A stretch of DNA of 64,000 nt, from positions 67,597,023-67,661,022 of the forward strand of contig NC_070604.1 of NCBI RefSeq assembly GCF_027172205.1. The letters are read 5' to 3'. A program made the position numbers and the translations under genes. Below, piece after piece: positions 14,901 to 25,400 of this stretch; the stretch's first letter is position 1; every line of letters begins with the position of its first letter. The notes beneath the pieces are model-generated. The model did no database searches and was not told the origin of the DNA. It saw nothing but the letters and a program-made list of their open reading frames with translations. The DNA comes from Podarcis raffonei. Lineage: Eukaryota; Chordata; Lepidosauria; Squamata; Lacertidae.

Positions 14901-16644
14901 AGTTTAGGAATGCTTCTGGAACCACGGCTGTCATTGGAGGCACAAGTAGCCTGGATGGTGCAGTGTCTTCCACCAGCTTTGCCTAGATCAGGGGTCGGTT
15001 TACCTCACTTGGGCTGGTTCACTCCAGCGGAAATCCCTCCGTGGGCCAGATCACACGCGCGGCCGCGATTTCCGGCGTCTGCACAGACATGATTTCCGGC
15101 GTCTGCATAGATGCGATTTTCGGCACCTGAGCATGCACAGACATGATTTCTGGCACCGCAGAAGCAAGTCCCCGCGCTGCGCTGGTTTAGTACAGAGCAC
15201 AGGGACTTGCCGAGCGGGTGGCTCAGTGGCGGCTTGTGGGCCGATTAAACGACCACAAGTGGCCCATGGGCCTTAGGTTGTCTACCCCGGCCTAGATGCT
15301 ACTCTATCTGGACAGAGATAACCTAGCTTCAATTATTTATATGCTGGTAACCTCTATGGTAAACTACTACAATGCTTTATACATGGGGCTGCCTCTGAAA
15401 ACAGTTCAGGAGTTACACTGTTGCACAATTTAGTGGCCAGATTACTGAGACCAGAGGTAAAGGGACCCCTGACCATTAGGTCCAGTCGTGACCGACTCTG
15501 GGTTTGTGGCGCGCATCTCGCTTTACTGGCCGAGGGAGCCAGCGTACAGCTTCCAGGTCATGTGGCCAGCATGACTAAGCCACTTCTGGCGAACCAGAGC
15601 AGCGCACGGAAACGCCGTTTACCTTCCCGCTGGAGCAGTACCTATTCATCCACTTGCACTGCGTGCTTTCGAACTGCTAGGTTGGCAGGAGCAGGGACGA
15701 AGCAACAGGAGCTCACCCCGTTGCGGGATTTGAACCGCCGACCTTCTGATCGGCAAGCCCTAGGCTCTGTGGTTTAACCCACAGCGCCACCCGCATCCCT
15801 TACAGAAGGTCTGAGTACAGTACACCAATTATGTCCAGATTGCAATAGCTACTGATTAGCTTCTGTAATCAATTCAAAATGCTTGTTTTGACCTATCAAG
15901 CCCTATAGTTCAGGACCTCAAGGACCACCTCTTCCCACATAAACAAATCCAGACCTTGCAGTATTTATCCTACTCACATAGATAAACAATTAGAAAAACT
16001 TCAGTTCCTTAATATTTGGGTGAGGCAAAACCAATAAACAAAGCAAAAGAAAGACTGTATTTTAAAAATAATCCTGGTAGGACTCCTGAAGAATCAACGA
16101 AAGTTGTCTCCTGGAAGCAACTGTACTTGTAGAAATATATATCCCAAGAGAGACTGTGCTAGAGGATCTACGCTTTGCTCTCAGTATCTACAACATTGCA
16201 AAGGATGTTGTTTTGCTTTCAGACTGCACAGTCTAGCCCAGCCTTTCCCGACTTGGTGCCCTCTAAATTTGGGGGCCACAACTCCCTTCAGCCCCAGCCA
16301 ACACGGACTACGGGAGCTCTAGTCCAAAACATCTGGATGACACCCTCCCATCCCCAAAGGTGGGAGAAGGCAGGTCGGGCCACTTGGAAGCACGCCACCT
16401 AGGACCGGTCCTGTTGGGCGGTGTGCAGAAACCCAACCGGTGCAGCGCAGAAATGCAACGAGGGAGGGAAAACTCCATGGCGGCTCCTGAAGGCCGCGCC
16501 GGAGAGGGACACTCGGGAAAGGCATCCGCAGCCTGTTCGGCCTTCTGCTGTCGGACGCTGGAGCTTCCTCTCACCTCTCGGCCTCTCCTCCGTGTACAAG
16601 TCGATCACCAGGTCTCCCAGCGTGGTTTCCAGGAGCACCGCCAT
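2947..16644 (-). CDS. PPIL4: PPIL4, peptidyl-prolyl cis-trans isomerase-like 4 (13 coding exons)
   Basis: Nuclear cyclophilin with an RNA-recognition motif; the family is linked to spliceosomal complexes. Coding exons in transcript order: 16575-16644, 14555-14622, 14141-14205, 13288-13405, 12305-12447, 11362-11458, 9686-9802, 9238-9362, 8087-8153, 6982-7093, 5565-5661, 4480-4615, 2947-3138. All have AG/GT borders, keep frame and sum to 1407 bp (468 aa). The start [23 protein letters not shown] and the end KEKSKYR match the known protein. The cyclophilin domain spans about residues 1-160 ([34 protein letters not shown]). The RRM spans about 236-315, with RNP2 LFVCKL near 242 and RNP1 CYAFIEFE at 282-289. 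The C-terminal tail is lysine/arginine/serine rich with RS repeats. The exon 3-4 joint reads IFCKLYG, where I recall IFGQLYG in human. The protein is about 24 residues shorter than human PPIL4 (492 aa); the loss falls between exons 12 and 13. Recognition is by remembered family sequence. Confidence 0.97.
3139..4479 (-). other. PPIL4 last intron; no exon found for a human-like acidic segment
   Basis: Intron between the exon ending KKSK and the exon starting [10 protein letters not shown]. Human PPIL4 has a segment here containing IYREMGFGHYEEEES. I read the minus strand for it and did not find it. The stretch holds a mariner-like short element at its upstream end (about 4165-4368) and otherwise AT-rich unique sequence. 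Confidence 0.5.
4165..4368 (-). mobile_element. mariner-like short inverted-repeat element, partial
   Basis: This is a minus-strand copy of the family seen whole at 42577-42802. It shares the blocks AACCCGAGGTACCACTG, GGGTTAGTAGAGTCTGTAAC (reversed) and GCTAATGGGGCCTCC. The right end is flanked by TA, the mariner target. The left end is eroded. It lies in the last PPIL4 intron. Confidence 0.65.
5725..6083. mobile_element. non-autonomous hAT element, 359 bp, with 8-bp target duplication
   Basis: The ends are CACGGGTGTCAAAC and, inverted, CAGGGGTGTCAAAC. An identical 8-bp duplication CATTAGAG flanks both sides (5717-5724 and 6084-6091). Eight-base duplications and CAG.G-type termini are hAT hallmarks. 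Inside are GC-rich CGGCCC blocks and a T-run. No transposase frame is present. It sits in the intron between PPIL4 coding exons 10 and 11. Confidence 0.85.
10044..10268. mobile_element. mariner-like MITE, 225 bp
   Basis: The inverted ends are CAGTCATACCTTGG and, inverted, CAGTCGTACCTTGG. TA lies on each side (10042-10043, 10269-10270), the Tc1/mariner target. The inner half is itself an imperfect palindrome around GATTGGCTGCAGGA / TCCTGCAGCCAGTT. It is non-coding, in the PPIL4 intron between coding exons 6 and 7. Confidence 0.8.
11955..12290 (+). repeat. unclassified reptile interspersed repeat, family A, degraded
   Basis: This degraded plus-strand copy shares GGAATTCACTGC, GGCTTTGAAAGA, GATGAGTTCATTGAGGAT and a 3' part like CTGGACCAGAAAGACC..TGATC. 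Other copies of family A are at 18437-18650, 50605-50760 and 59945-60205. I recognise the family as common in reptiles but cannot assign its class. Confidence 0.5.
12540..12850 (+). mobile_element. old CR1/L2-type LINE fragment
   Basis: Translation in broken frames gives the reverse-transcriptase C-terminal landmarks seen in other CR1/L2 copies here: a DYCN motif, then about 130 bp later LHWL-like wording (CATCTGCACTGGTTGCCG). It is heavily decayed and non-coding, and lies in the PPIL4 intron between coding exons 4 and 5. Confidence 0.45.
14989..15289. mobile_element. non-autonomous hAT element, 301 bp, with internal tandem repeats
   Basis: An exact 8-bp duplication GCCTAGAT flanks it (14981-14988, 15290-15297), and the termini are CAGGGGTCGG / CGGGGTAGAC (inverted). 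The middle (about 15066-15165) holds three to four units of roughly 25-30 bp built on GATTTCCGGC(G/A)TCTG. It is inserted in an older CR1/L2 fragment. Confidence 0.85.
15454..15799 (-). mobile_element. Sauria-type SINE, near full length
   Basis: Read on the minus strand, it starts with GGGATGCGGGTGGCGCTGTG. It has a tRNA-like head with the B-box GGTTCAAATCCCGC, the conserved middle CCAGAAGTGGCTTAGTCATG, and ends in CCTGACCATTAGG..GGTCCCTTTACCT wording (reversed). It is the standard squamate tRNA-derived SINE, inserted in a CR1/L2 fragment. Confidence 0.85.
16233..16345. repeat. palindromic interspersed repeat, family B
   Basis: Shares ACAACTCCCTTCAGCCCCAG and CTAGTCCAAAACATCTGG with the copies at 22788-22896, 42354-42412, 45425-45480, 58145-58250 and 61838-61920. 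The consensus reads as a palindrome of CAGATGTTG..ACTACAACTCCCATC and its inverse, which suggests a short non-autonomous DNA element. Limits are approximate. Confidence 0.5.
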
Positions 16645-17010
16645 GACGCCTCGCTCCGCTTCCCGACGGCCTCCCTCGCCCCGGAAGGAGCCGCCTCAGC
16701 GCCGCTCCGCCTTTTCCTCCCTGCTTGGCAACAGACTCATGCGCTCAGAAGCCGCCTCCTCCGTTGACTTTAGGCACCATTTTGTGGCGGTGGTAAAAAA
16801 CCGCCCGGAGAAAACACTGGGTTTTCCAAAGGTGTGACTGGCCGGAGCGGGACCGGGACCAGCCTTTTCCCCATAAAACAGGTCGCAGCAGAGGCAGAAG
16901 CGTCTGCTCTTTCCGGCGAGGCAGGTCGTGCTTCGCGTGGTGAAGGCGCAGCGCCCCTGCCTGGAAGTGACTGCAGCGCGAAACTTCTGCCTGCAGTTCT
17001 GACCGGCGAT
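16400..17010 (-). promoter_or_regulatory. PPIL4: CpG-rich PPIL4 promoter and 5' UTR region
   Basis: GC- and CpG-dense stretch around the first coding exon and upstream of the start codon at 16644. No TATA box was recognised, as is usual for housekeeping CpG promoters. The start context is GTCATGGCGG, with G at -3 and +4. An ETS-like CCGGAAG lies at about 16681 on the plus strand. The transcription start is not visible from sequence alone. Limits are approximate. Confidence 0.6.
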
Positions 17011-18436
17011 CCGCTCGAGCGGGGGATGCTTGAACTACCTGCGCGGACCTTGGTTGCAAGTGCAACCCGAGAACTGCCTTATCCCCACCTCTAACCTGCG
17101 ATAGAGTGGTGATTTGCATTGAGCTCCTGGAAGTCGCTTTCCACCACAGACTACAGACCCCATAGTATAATTGCATTGGCATTGGTGGGGCAAAGTTTCA
17201 AATGCTTTAAACTCACAAAAACACATTTTAAAAAACCACTATGACATAAATCCTTCCTTTCGCCCACTCACAACTGTTCGGAATTTCTCCAATGCAGTCC
17301 ATTGGCAGCTCTAACTTCTTTCTCCTGGAATTAAACAGCTGCAGAAGGAGCCTGGATGTTAGGTCTCACTGCTCTATAACTCTAAACTCCCTATCTCTAT
17401 GGTTACAGCAGCTGGAAACAGTGCCTGCAGCGCCGCTGCCAAACAAACCTCTCTGAACGCGCATAAATTGGGGAGGGGGCGCTGCCTGTACCTAACAGTA
17501 AATTGTGCTTTGTGGAGGGCATACACATATTTCACAAGAACACCACTGAACCTGCAATTTCCCTTTCAATTGCTCCTTCCCTCTGAGCCACCAGGCATAG
17601 AAAAATTCAGGAGTTAAACCATAGGCGTAGCCAGGATTTTTGTTAGGGAGGGCTGGACTTTTCGGGGTGGTGGAAGAACCGACGTAATTGTTCAGTTTGT
17701 TAAGTATTTCTATTGTTTTACTGTGCTTGATGTAGGGGGGTGCAGCTGCCCCCTGCCCCCCCCCACTGGCTATGCTCATGAGTTAAACTGAGCAATGAAG
17801 GAGTAATGGCTAAGTAATTATTCATATGTCCCCATCAACATTCAACATAGCAACTGTAAATCATTCACTAAACAAATGGAAAGAGATCCCAGTAGGAATT
17901 GATTTGACAGAACGAAGTGGTTTAGGAGGAGTTATTGCCATCAATCCCATCCACAAATGAATCAACCGCATTACATTCACAAATTCTCAAAATACGTTTT
18001 TATTCTTGACAAGTTTAGATTCCCAGGTATGAACACTTTTTTGTCGGGGTGGGGTGGGGATAAAGTAACTTCTTTCCAGGCACACCTGGATTTTAATTAC
18101 TACAGTACTTTCGTCCCATTAATAGACTGGCTTTATGCAGCATATTGATTTCAATGGGATTAGGCAATTTGGATCATGCAGCAAGGTGATTCATGTCCTG
18201 ATAGTCCATGTGAAATGGACTAACATGCATTTTGCTTCATAGTAAATATTTTTTTAAACAAAAAACCTGATTTTTAGTGTGCTTTTTTAGACCCTCATGA
18301 AATGGCGAAACAGCCAAGTGTTGCACTCTTTTCAGAGAGGCAACCATACCCGCCTTTAGAATAACAACTTACTCATTAACGCATTGCATTGGTAAGTGTG
18401 TTCATTGGGGTTCACCCTCAGGATTGCAACATCATA
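17011..18436. other. intergenic space between divergent PPIL4 and GINM1, left part
   Basis: Unique AT-richer sequence after the PPIL4 CpG island. The only element I can define is the 161-bp element at 17619-17779. No exon was recognised. Confidence 0.5.
17619..17779. mobile_element. short hAT-like element, 161 bp, 8-bp target duplication
   Basis: Flanked by exact GAGTTAAA on both sides (17611-17618, 17780-17787). The ends are CCATAGGCGTAGCCAGG and, inverted, ATGAGCATAGCCAGTGGGG, so GCATAGCCAG-type inverted termini. It has C/G runs near the right end and no coding capacity. Confidence 0.7.
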
Positions 18437-18650
18437 GCCTCTTAAGAACATAAGAGCCATCCGCTGGATCAGGCCAAGGCCCATCTAGTCCAGCCTCCTG
18501 TTCTCACAGTGGCCAACCAGATGCCTGCAGGAAATCCCCAAGAAGGACTAGAGCAAGAGCACTCTCCCCTCCTGCAGTGTCCAGCAGCTGGCATTCAGAA
18601 GCACGTTGCCTCTCACCTTAGAGAGCAATAGCCATCATGGCTAGTCGCCA
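18437..18650 (-). repeat. unclassified reptile interspersed repeat, family A
   Basis: Starts TAAGAACATAAGAGCC and contains CTGGATCAGGCCAAGGCCCA, TCTCACAGTGGCCAACCAGA and TCTCCCCTCCTGCAG. It is the reverse complement of the copy at 50605-50760. Class unknown to me. Confidence 0.65.
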
Positions 18651-19254
18651 CTGCATTGTTTACTCTTCCAGGTTCCTCTGCAATTACAACAGACGACTAC
18701 CACAGAGATGGCCTTTCCCATGGTGACATTTCAGCTTTGCAATTCTCTGCCCAGAGAAGCTTGCTTGGTGCCCACACTAATGTATTTCTGGTGCCAAGGA
18801 AAAACGTTTTTTGAATTCCCAGGCTTTTAAACTTTATCTGTTTTATTTGTTTTGTTTTGTTTTCCAAATAAAAATGCTGCCTTTTGCTTTGTTTCAACTT
18901 TCTGTTTTGTTTTTAGCATTATTCATTTCTGCTGTTTTTAACCCCACCTAAATAATATTCGAAGGCGGGGGAAAACTCCGTATGGTAATACACAAAAAGA
19001 TAATGCTCTGGTGGGCATTATCAGGGGATGGATGCTGAGGAGCCTTCAGTGGTACCGTATGCACACTGAATAAAGCGGGATTTATTGCTGACTAAACCTG
19101 CATGCCTATTCTCATCTCTGCTAATTTGAGGAAGGAGGACTAATTTATTTGAGACAGGTTGCTCTTTCCCCCGCGCAAATCTCCTCTGGGCTGTTTGGCT
19201 CCAACTCCTAAGCCTTTCCCAAGGGAAACCTTTTTGACACGGCCTTTCTCCTGC

Positions 19255-19490
19255 CCTCAGCAGCACCTCTCCTAATCCTGCATCTTTCCCGGTTGTGGTG
19301 TTGTTGTTGTTGCTGCTGCCGCTACTGTCTCCTCCTCCTCCTCCTCCTCCTCCTCCTCTCCTCTCCTCTCCTCTCCCCTCCTCTCCTCTCCTCTCCCCTC
19401 CCCTGCCGGACTCCTCCCCGCCTCTGCTCCGCCTGCCGCCTCCTCTGGCTTTGTTGATGTTTCACTTTGTTTTAATTCCCGGCTCCCAAG
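19255..19490 (+). promoter_or_regulatory. GINM1: GINM1 promoter and 5' UTR with long CT tract
   Basis: Lies just before the GINM1 start. It contains a pyrimidine-only tract of about 80 bases (CCT then CTCCT repeats, about 19329-19405), then GC-rich sequence. No TATA was recognised. The start codon sits in CCCAAGATGGAGGCGG, a good initiation context (A at -3, G at +4) that also resembles the YY1 motif. The CpG-rich zone continues into intron 1 to about 19730. Confidence 0.6.
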
Positions 19491-22400
19491 ATGGAGGCGG
19501 CGCTGGGGCCACGCGAGTTCCTGCGGCTGCTCCCGGGGCTCCTGCTGCTGCTGCCCTCCTGCCTGGCTGCCCCGGAGCCGACAGCCGCTTTCTCCCAGCT
19601 CGATAGCCAGGTAAGGGAGAGGAAGGGTCTCCGGGCAGCCTCATCTTTATTCTGACGGCACCAGGACGGAGAGTGCGCGGAGGGAGTGGGGAAGAGGTGC
19701 GAGCAGAAGTGGACCCCTCGGAGGAGCCCGATAAAACCAAGAAACAAGAAATGCAGTGGGTTGGCCCCTAATCTTCCGTGCTCATCTGCCCCTTAATTCG
19801 GAGTAAGGAAGCGACATGCTGCTGTAGATAGGCGCGGCGGCGTTGCATTGTTTGTCTTGTCTAAGGTGCCGTGGGAGTGTGCAAGACTGAGTGTGACGTG
19901 CAGGAGCTTCGTGTGGACATCTCGAGATGGTGCCCTAGTGCCCACCTGTGTGAAATGCTCAGGCTTGTACACTTTGAAGGTGTGTGTGGGGGTTTCATCC
20001 TCCCGCACCCCCAGCCCCGTGAAGGAGCGATTTGTATATTAATATGTATGCAGAATTGCATAAGATGTGGTATCAGGCCTTGTGTGGCTTGGATGTTGGT
20101 ATGAAGTACGTCAGCTGCGTGCTTGCTATATATGCATACAGGCATATGTAAGGGACCGAATGGATATGCGGTGAGAATACAGGATGTCCATTGGGCTAGG
20201 TAACACCAAGATTAGATTTTATTTGTCTGATTTGAACTTTGGGATTGAGTGCTTTCTTTAATGCATCTGGTCTGCGTTGAGAGAAGAGCATGATATTCTC
20301 AACTGTTTCTGTGCGGAAGCCTTTAATGATAAGCTGTCCAACAAAAACAAATTGCTTTTGAGTGGAAAATAAAGAGGAATGTTTAAGTGATTTGTAGGTG
20401 TTACAAATCCTGTGATTTGTGGGTGTTACTAGTAGTTTCTTTAAGTTAATCACATGTTATAGCTGTGTTAGCTTGAAGCACAGGAGTGGTTTTGGTACAG
20501 TGTCCTTTTGAAGCACTTAAGATGCTACTGCATTCAACTTCTGATAGCTAGCTAATTGCTAAGAGAGCTAACCCAAAATCTCCATCACAAACATCTGAAC
20601 AAGCAATGATTAGATTTGGATTAACTTTATCCCTGGTTTTCAGTGTGATGGAGTAGTATATGGAAAGATCCACTTTATGAAGAACTAGCAAAGTAAATAC
20701 CTCAAGTGAGCATTTATAAGACACATACTCACTCTACTTTTTTATATCGTTTATGAATGAACTGAAGTTTCACATGAATATGCTGTACTAGAAAAGTCAA
20801 TAACTTAGCTTTTGGAAAGCATTTTTTATTTTAGAAAAGGAAGGTGCAAGAGTCTGGGGGCTCTTTTTTAAAAGAGTGGTGCATATTTACTCTTCCGGTA
20901 GTGATTCTCTTCACTACTAAGGTGATGGCTACTTGCAAGAAACAGTGGGAAATGCGAGAATCACCCTCTGTGTCTTTGTGGTACTTAATGCACAAAGAGC
21001 AAAGGAATAGTTGACACATCATAAAACTTTGATAGAAAGAATGCACTTACTTCTTAATAACCCCTAAGAAGTAGATGCTGCTTGCATAAACATAAGGGTA
21101 AAAAGATTTTGATCAGTACAGGTGTTCATGACTTGCTAAGGGGTTTGGACTGCCAAAAAGAAGTATTTTTGAGGTTCTTTTGTGATTTGTTTTCCTCTAT
21201 AGCTATCTCAGTGATTCCTAGGAACTATAAAATCAACAGGAGAATATCTAAGAGGAAAGTGGTCAGAAGTTCTGTCCTTCAGGCAAAACACTGCTAGTGT
21301 TCATTCCATGAATCTGGAATGATCTTCCTTTAGTTGTTTTACTACTTCCCTACTTCCCTCTTCCCCAAAGAATTCTCATTTTCACCCTTAACATGTAATC
21401 TTTACATCTTATATTTTAAAGCCTCCAGAAAGGCTTATTGCACCACTAGAACCTGCTGGTAGAAGTTTACCTTCAGAATACAATTATTTTAGAAATATAT
21501 CTTCTTGAAAAATTGTTAGAAGAAAGGACTAAGAAAGAAAGATATTGAAAGGCAAAATAATAAAATATCTGTTCAGTCATTTGCTTATGGTGCAATCCTC
21601 CTGCATGACCACTATTGCACAATTTCTTGAAATTTTTCTAAACTACGTAGAATATGCTCCACAGTTGACTCCCCCCCCCCCGGTTCTGTTGAAATTAGTC
21701 ATTCTTTGCATTCGTCACAAAGGGAACATTGTGAACTCTGGCCTTTTTGTCATAATTTTGCGGAATAGAGAGTTTTGAACTGAAGGGTCAAGAAATACTC
21801 TACCCAGTCATGCAGTGTGTGTATTTGGCAGGGCAAGAAATGCTGGGACACCCAAGAGACATGTAGTGTGTGTGAAAATAATATACCGTAATGTGAAAAG
21901 TACTGTTTTTTATTGATTTGTACTTTTTATTATTTAAAGTTTTATCACAACATTCAGAATATGTGCCAGCATAAAAGGAGGGGAGGGGAAAGAGTGCTGG
22001 GCGGGGTGACAGTTAAAGGAAATATAAACCAGGTTATACATACAAAGCCAGCATACCATCAGCTGAAGCACATATGCAGGCTAGTATACATTTGGTAAAA
22101 TTCAGACCTAAGATGTTCATTGAAACTGCTGTACCTCAGTGAATTATTGTGAGGATAAAATGAGCTTGGTGGTAGGGCTGGGTGATATCTGGTTTTCAAC
22201 ATCACGATATACCAATATATCACAATGTCTGAAATAAGGATGGAGCTATGTAGAGGCATTGGCTGGCTTCACGGTTTCCCCCACATTGTGATTTTTGCAT
22301 AGGGCACGCACGCACCCCCCCCCCCCGATTTGTGATAAATTGCCAGGTCAAAAATTAAGAAACCAGTATCACGGTATGGACTCCGTCCAGGTCTTCTTGG

Positions 22401-25400
22401 TGGTTAGGAAATCATGCACATTCTCCTAAGCGTCTTGGAGGAAAGATAGGACATAAATGCAAATAAACAAATAAACACTAAATAAATGAAGGAGTTCCAG
22501 AGAGGTTATGCAAACTTAGGTTTGCTAGCTGCAAACCACCCCAAGAGCTTTTTATTTTGTTTTCCTGAAAATATAAATGCCAGCAGTAATTTGGATTCCA
22601 TCTCTGGTGCTAATTGAATTGTAAGGCAGAGAGCAGAAGTAAAGAATTGGTTAAACTTTTGATAAGTTAGACATTTGTCACAGTGTGGCACGTGCTCTCT
22701 ATTCATGGCACTCTCATGCACTGTGTTCTCATATATATAGCTTATAAGCAGTTGGTTGCCTTAATTTTTTTAATTAAAATATAAAGCAGGTGTGGGGAAC
22801 CTTTGGCTTGTTAGCCCCAGCAATCATGGCCAATGGCTAGGGATGGTGGGAGATGTAGCACTGCAACATCTGGAGAGCCAAAAGTTCCTCACACATGAGC
22901 TAAAGGATAATGTGAACATACAACAAATAAGGATATAGTTAATATACCATCATTTTGACAGTTGTTTTAATATAGGAAAACCTGGATATGGAATACAACT
23001 GGTGTAATACCTATTCCGGCGCTGTGGGTTAAACCACAGAGCCTAGGACTTGCTAATCAGAAGGTTGGTGGTTCAAATCCCCGCGACGGGGTGAGCTCCC
23101 GTTGCTCGGTCCCTGCTCCGGCGGGAAGGTAAACGGCGTTTCAGTACGCTGCTATGGTTTGCCAGAAGCGGCTTAGTCATGCTGGTCACATGACCCGGAA
23201 GCTGTACGCCGGCTCCCTCGGCCACTAAAGCGAGATGAGCGCCACAACCCCAGAGTCGGTCACGACTGGACCTAATGGTCAGGGGTCCCTTTAAAAAAAA
23301 ACCCAACCTATTCCAGCAACTCAGATGAGAACCTGTTGTGCGTTGTAGAATGCAATGTTTATTATTACTCAATATCTGGGGCACAGATCAGGATAAACTG
23401 CAGAAAGTGGAAGTAACTTGGTGCCTGTTCATCAGATTATACTTTTTTTTACCAACCACACCATGATCAACTGACTGCTAGATCTCACAGCTTTTGAAAA
23501 CTTGGTTGTATTCAGTTCTTCATAATCTAAAGGTCTGTTATCTAGTTTTTATAAAATTATACTCTACTTTTTGAATATATAGGAAACACGGATAGATTAA
23601 AACTTGTATTGGAAAGGGCTTTGGAACTGGAAATAGAACCAGCTACCTAGCTGATGCCATATTGAGGAATCTGTAACATGTTTCTTTCTTTGAAACCTCT
23701 TCCTCCTTCTCTCACACTTACAGGAAAGCATCAAGATTAAAGTTACAATGCTGGAAAACAACAGGGATGGGCAGGTATGTCAGACTTCCTGTACTTGCTT
23801 TAGCTTAGCCTTTTATCTTGTGATTGTGATCAGTCAGTGGAAATCAAGCATGTATTTAGCGTCTAACTAATCTGTGATAGATACAGAGTAGAAGGTACCG
23901 TTGATGGTAGCAAGTGATGGCACCATGTGACTTCTTGTTTCGCTCCCCTAAAAGATTATTGTGATCAGTGGGAATTGCTTGTGCCTACTGAATGGCTGGT
24001 GTAGCTTTGCAAAGCATTTTGGGGTGTCTCCAGGGAATACGGAGGTGAGAGGATGCAGAATCCTGTGGATCCTCAGCCTCGCTCACTCCATTTTAACCCC
24101 TACCACCAGCAAAACATCTACACCTGCAGAGCTTTCCAAACATGTACTGGGGCACCTCTGGTGGCAGCTGCATCCCATAACCAGTTGAATGTCAGTTCCA
24201 TGACTGCAGCCTTAACTTCTTAATGTCTGAATTCTGGTAATTGCTAAAATGATTATTTAGATCAAATAATCTTAACAATTGTGCTTGACCTTGTATTACA
24301 AAATGTGGACATTTAACATGTTTGATTCTGTTATTTTCTTTAGGTCATCCTTAATATTACCTATGTAAATGGTCAGGTGTATGTAAATGACTTTCCGCTG
24401 AAGAGTGGAGTTGCTCGGATTAAATGTCAGACTTTAATATGTAAGTATTGTTTAATTCCTTACCTGTGCTGTGTGCTTCCATGCAGTTCACCACTCATGA
24501 ATAATGGTATAATAAATAATTAACACTATACTATATACACATCTGTACTGTTAAAAATAAATCTCCACTGTTAAGGTATATTTAAAATAGAAAAAATATG
24601 AAATTGAGTGCCCTCTCTATTTCTCATCCACAGTGCTCACATATTCTGCCCATAAAAAATAATGAGTTCAAACCTTCCCTTTCTGGAACAGTTAGCGAAG
24701 TTCCTGTTCAGTTAATTTATTTGTTAAAGGCAAAGTATTTGTGCCGTAGACTAGGCAGTATAAATGCAAGGATGTGACTCCACCCTGATAAGTCCTGTCT
24801 GTCTCCTTTCTTGAACTGGCATCTATCCAGATACAGTTGTGTAAAAGAAAGAATAATAATAGAATGTTGGGAGAGTCTTTCCGATAATCTTTGCAAAACA
24901 CTTTCTTCTCCTGTAGACTTTCTTAGTTTAAGTTCAATCTCTGCTAGAACTAGAGATTTGATTGAAAAGATTTCCTAGTAATTTTTATAATGTAGTTATT
25001 GAAAATGGAAATACTGTTTCCCCACCCCCTCCGAATCTGCTTTGTCCTGGACAGAAACATCCTGATTTGGGTATACAGGCAACATTTTACATAATGAATG
25101 AAGCTAAAGCAATTACTTTCCATGGAAGAACATTTTATGTACAGAGTAGTCTCTTGATGCACTGGTTATGGGTGGTCTCAAGGTTAAGTTCTGAGATCAT
25201 CTACCCTTTATGATCAGCTCTTGCACTAAGGGCATGCTAATGTGTTTTAAGCGTTGGCTTTTGAAAGCCTAAAACATTATGCATTAATAACTAAACATGG
25301 TTTCCTTTAAGGAGACCAGGCAGTGGCTCATCATGGTTTCGATGCAGCAAAAGTGCTCCTATGCTTTAAAAAATTAGTATAGATCTTCTAAAGGAAGTAA

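Larger units (their letters stand above)
14855..15970 (+). mobile_element. CR1/L2-type LINE fragment broken by two later insertions
   Basis: The left part encodes [20 protein letters not shown], the CSLGVILD..LS.EAQV block of CR1/L2 reverse transcriptase. The middle part (15298-15453) has the region coding [11 protein letters not shown]-like wording. The right part (15800-15970) continues with the KCLF..Y.ALNGL-like block. An hAT element (14989-15289) and a Sauria SINE (15454-15799) split it. It lies in PPIL4 intron 1 and is far from coding. Confidence 0.65.

Noticed and set aside
16360-17182. several frames of 80-145 residues on both strands around PPIL4 exon 1
   Set aside because: They are explained by the CpG-rich promoter. 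Only the first 23 codons of the minus-strand [10 protein letters not shown] frame are real exon.
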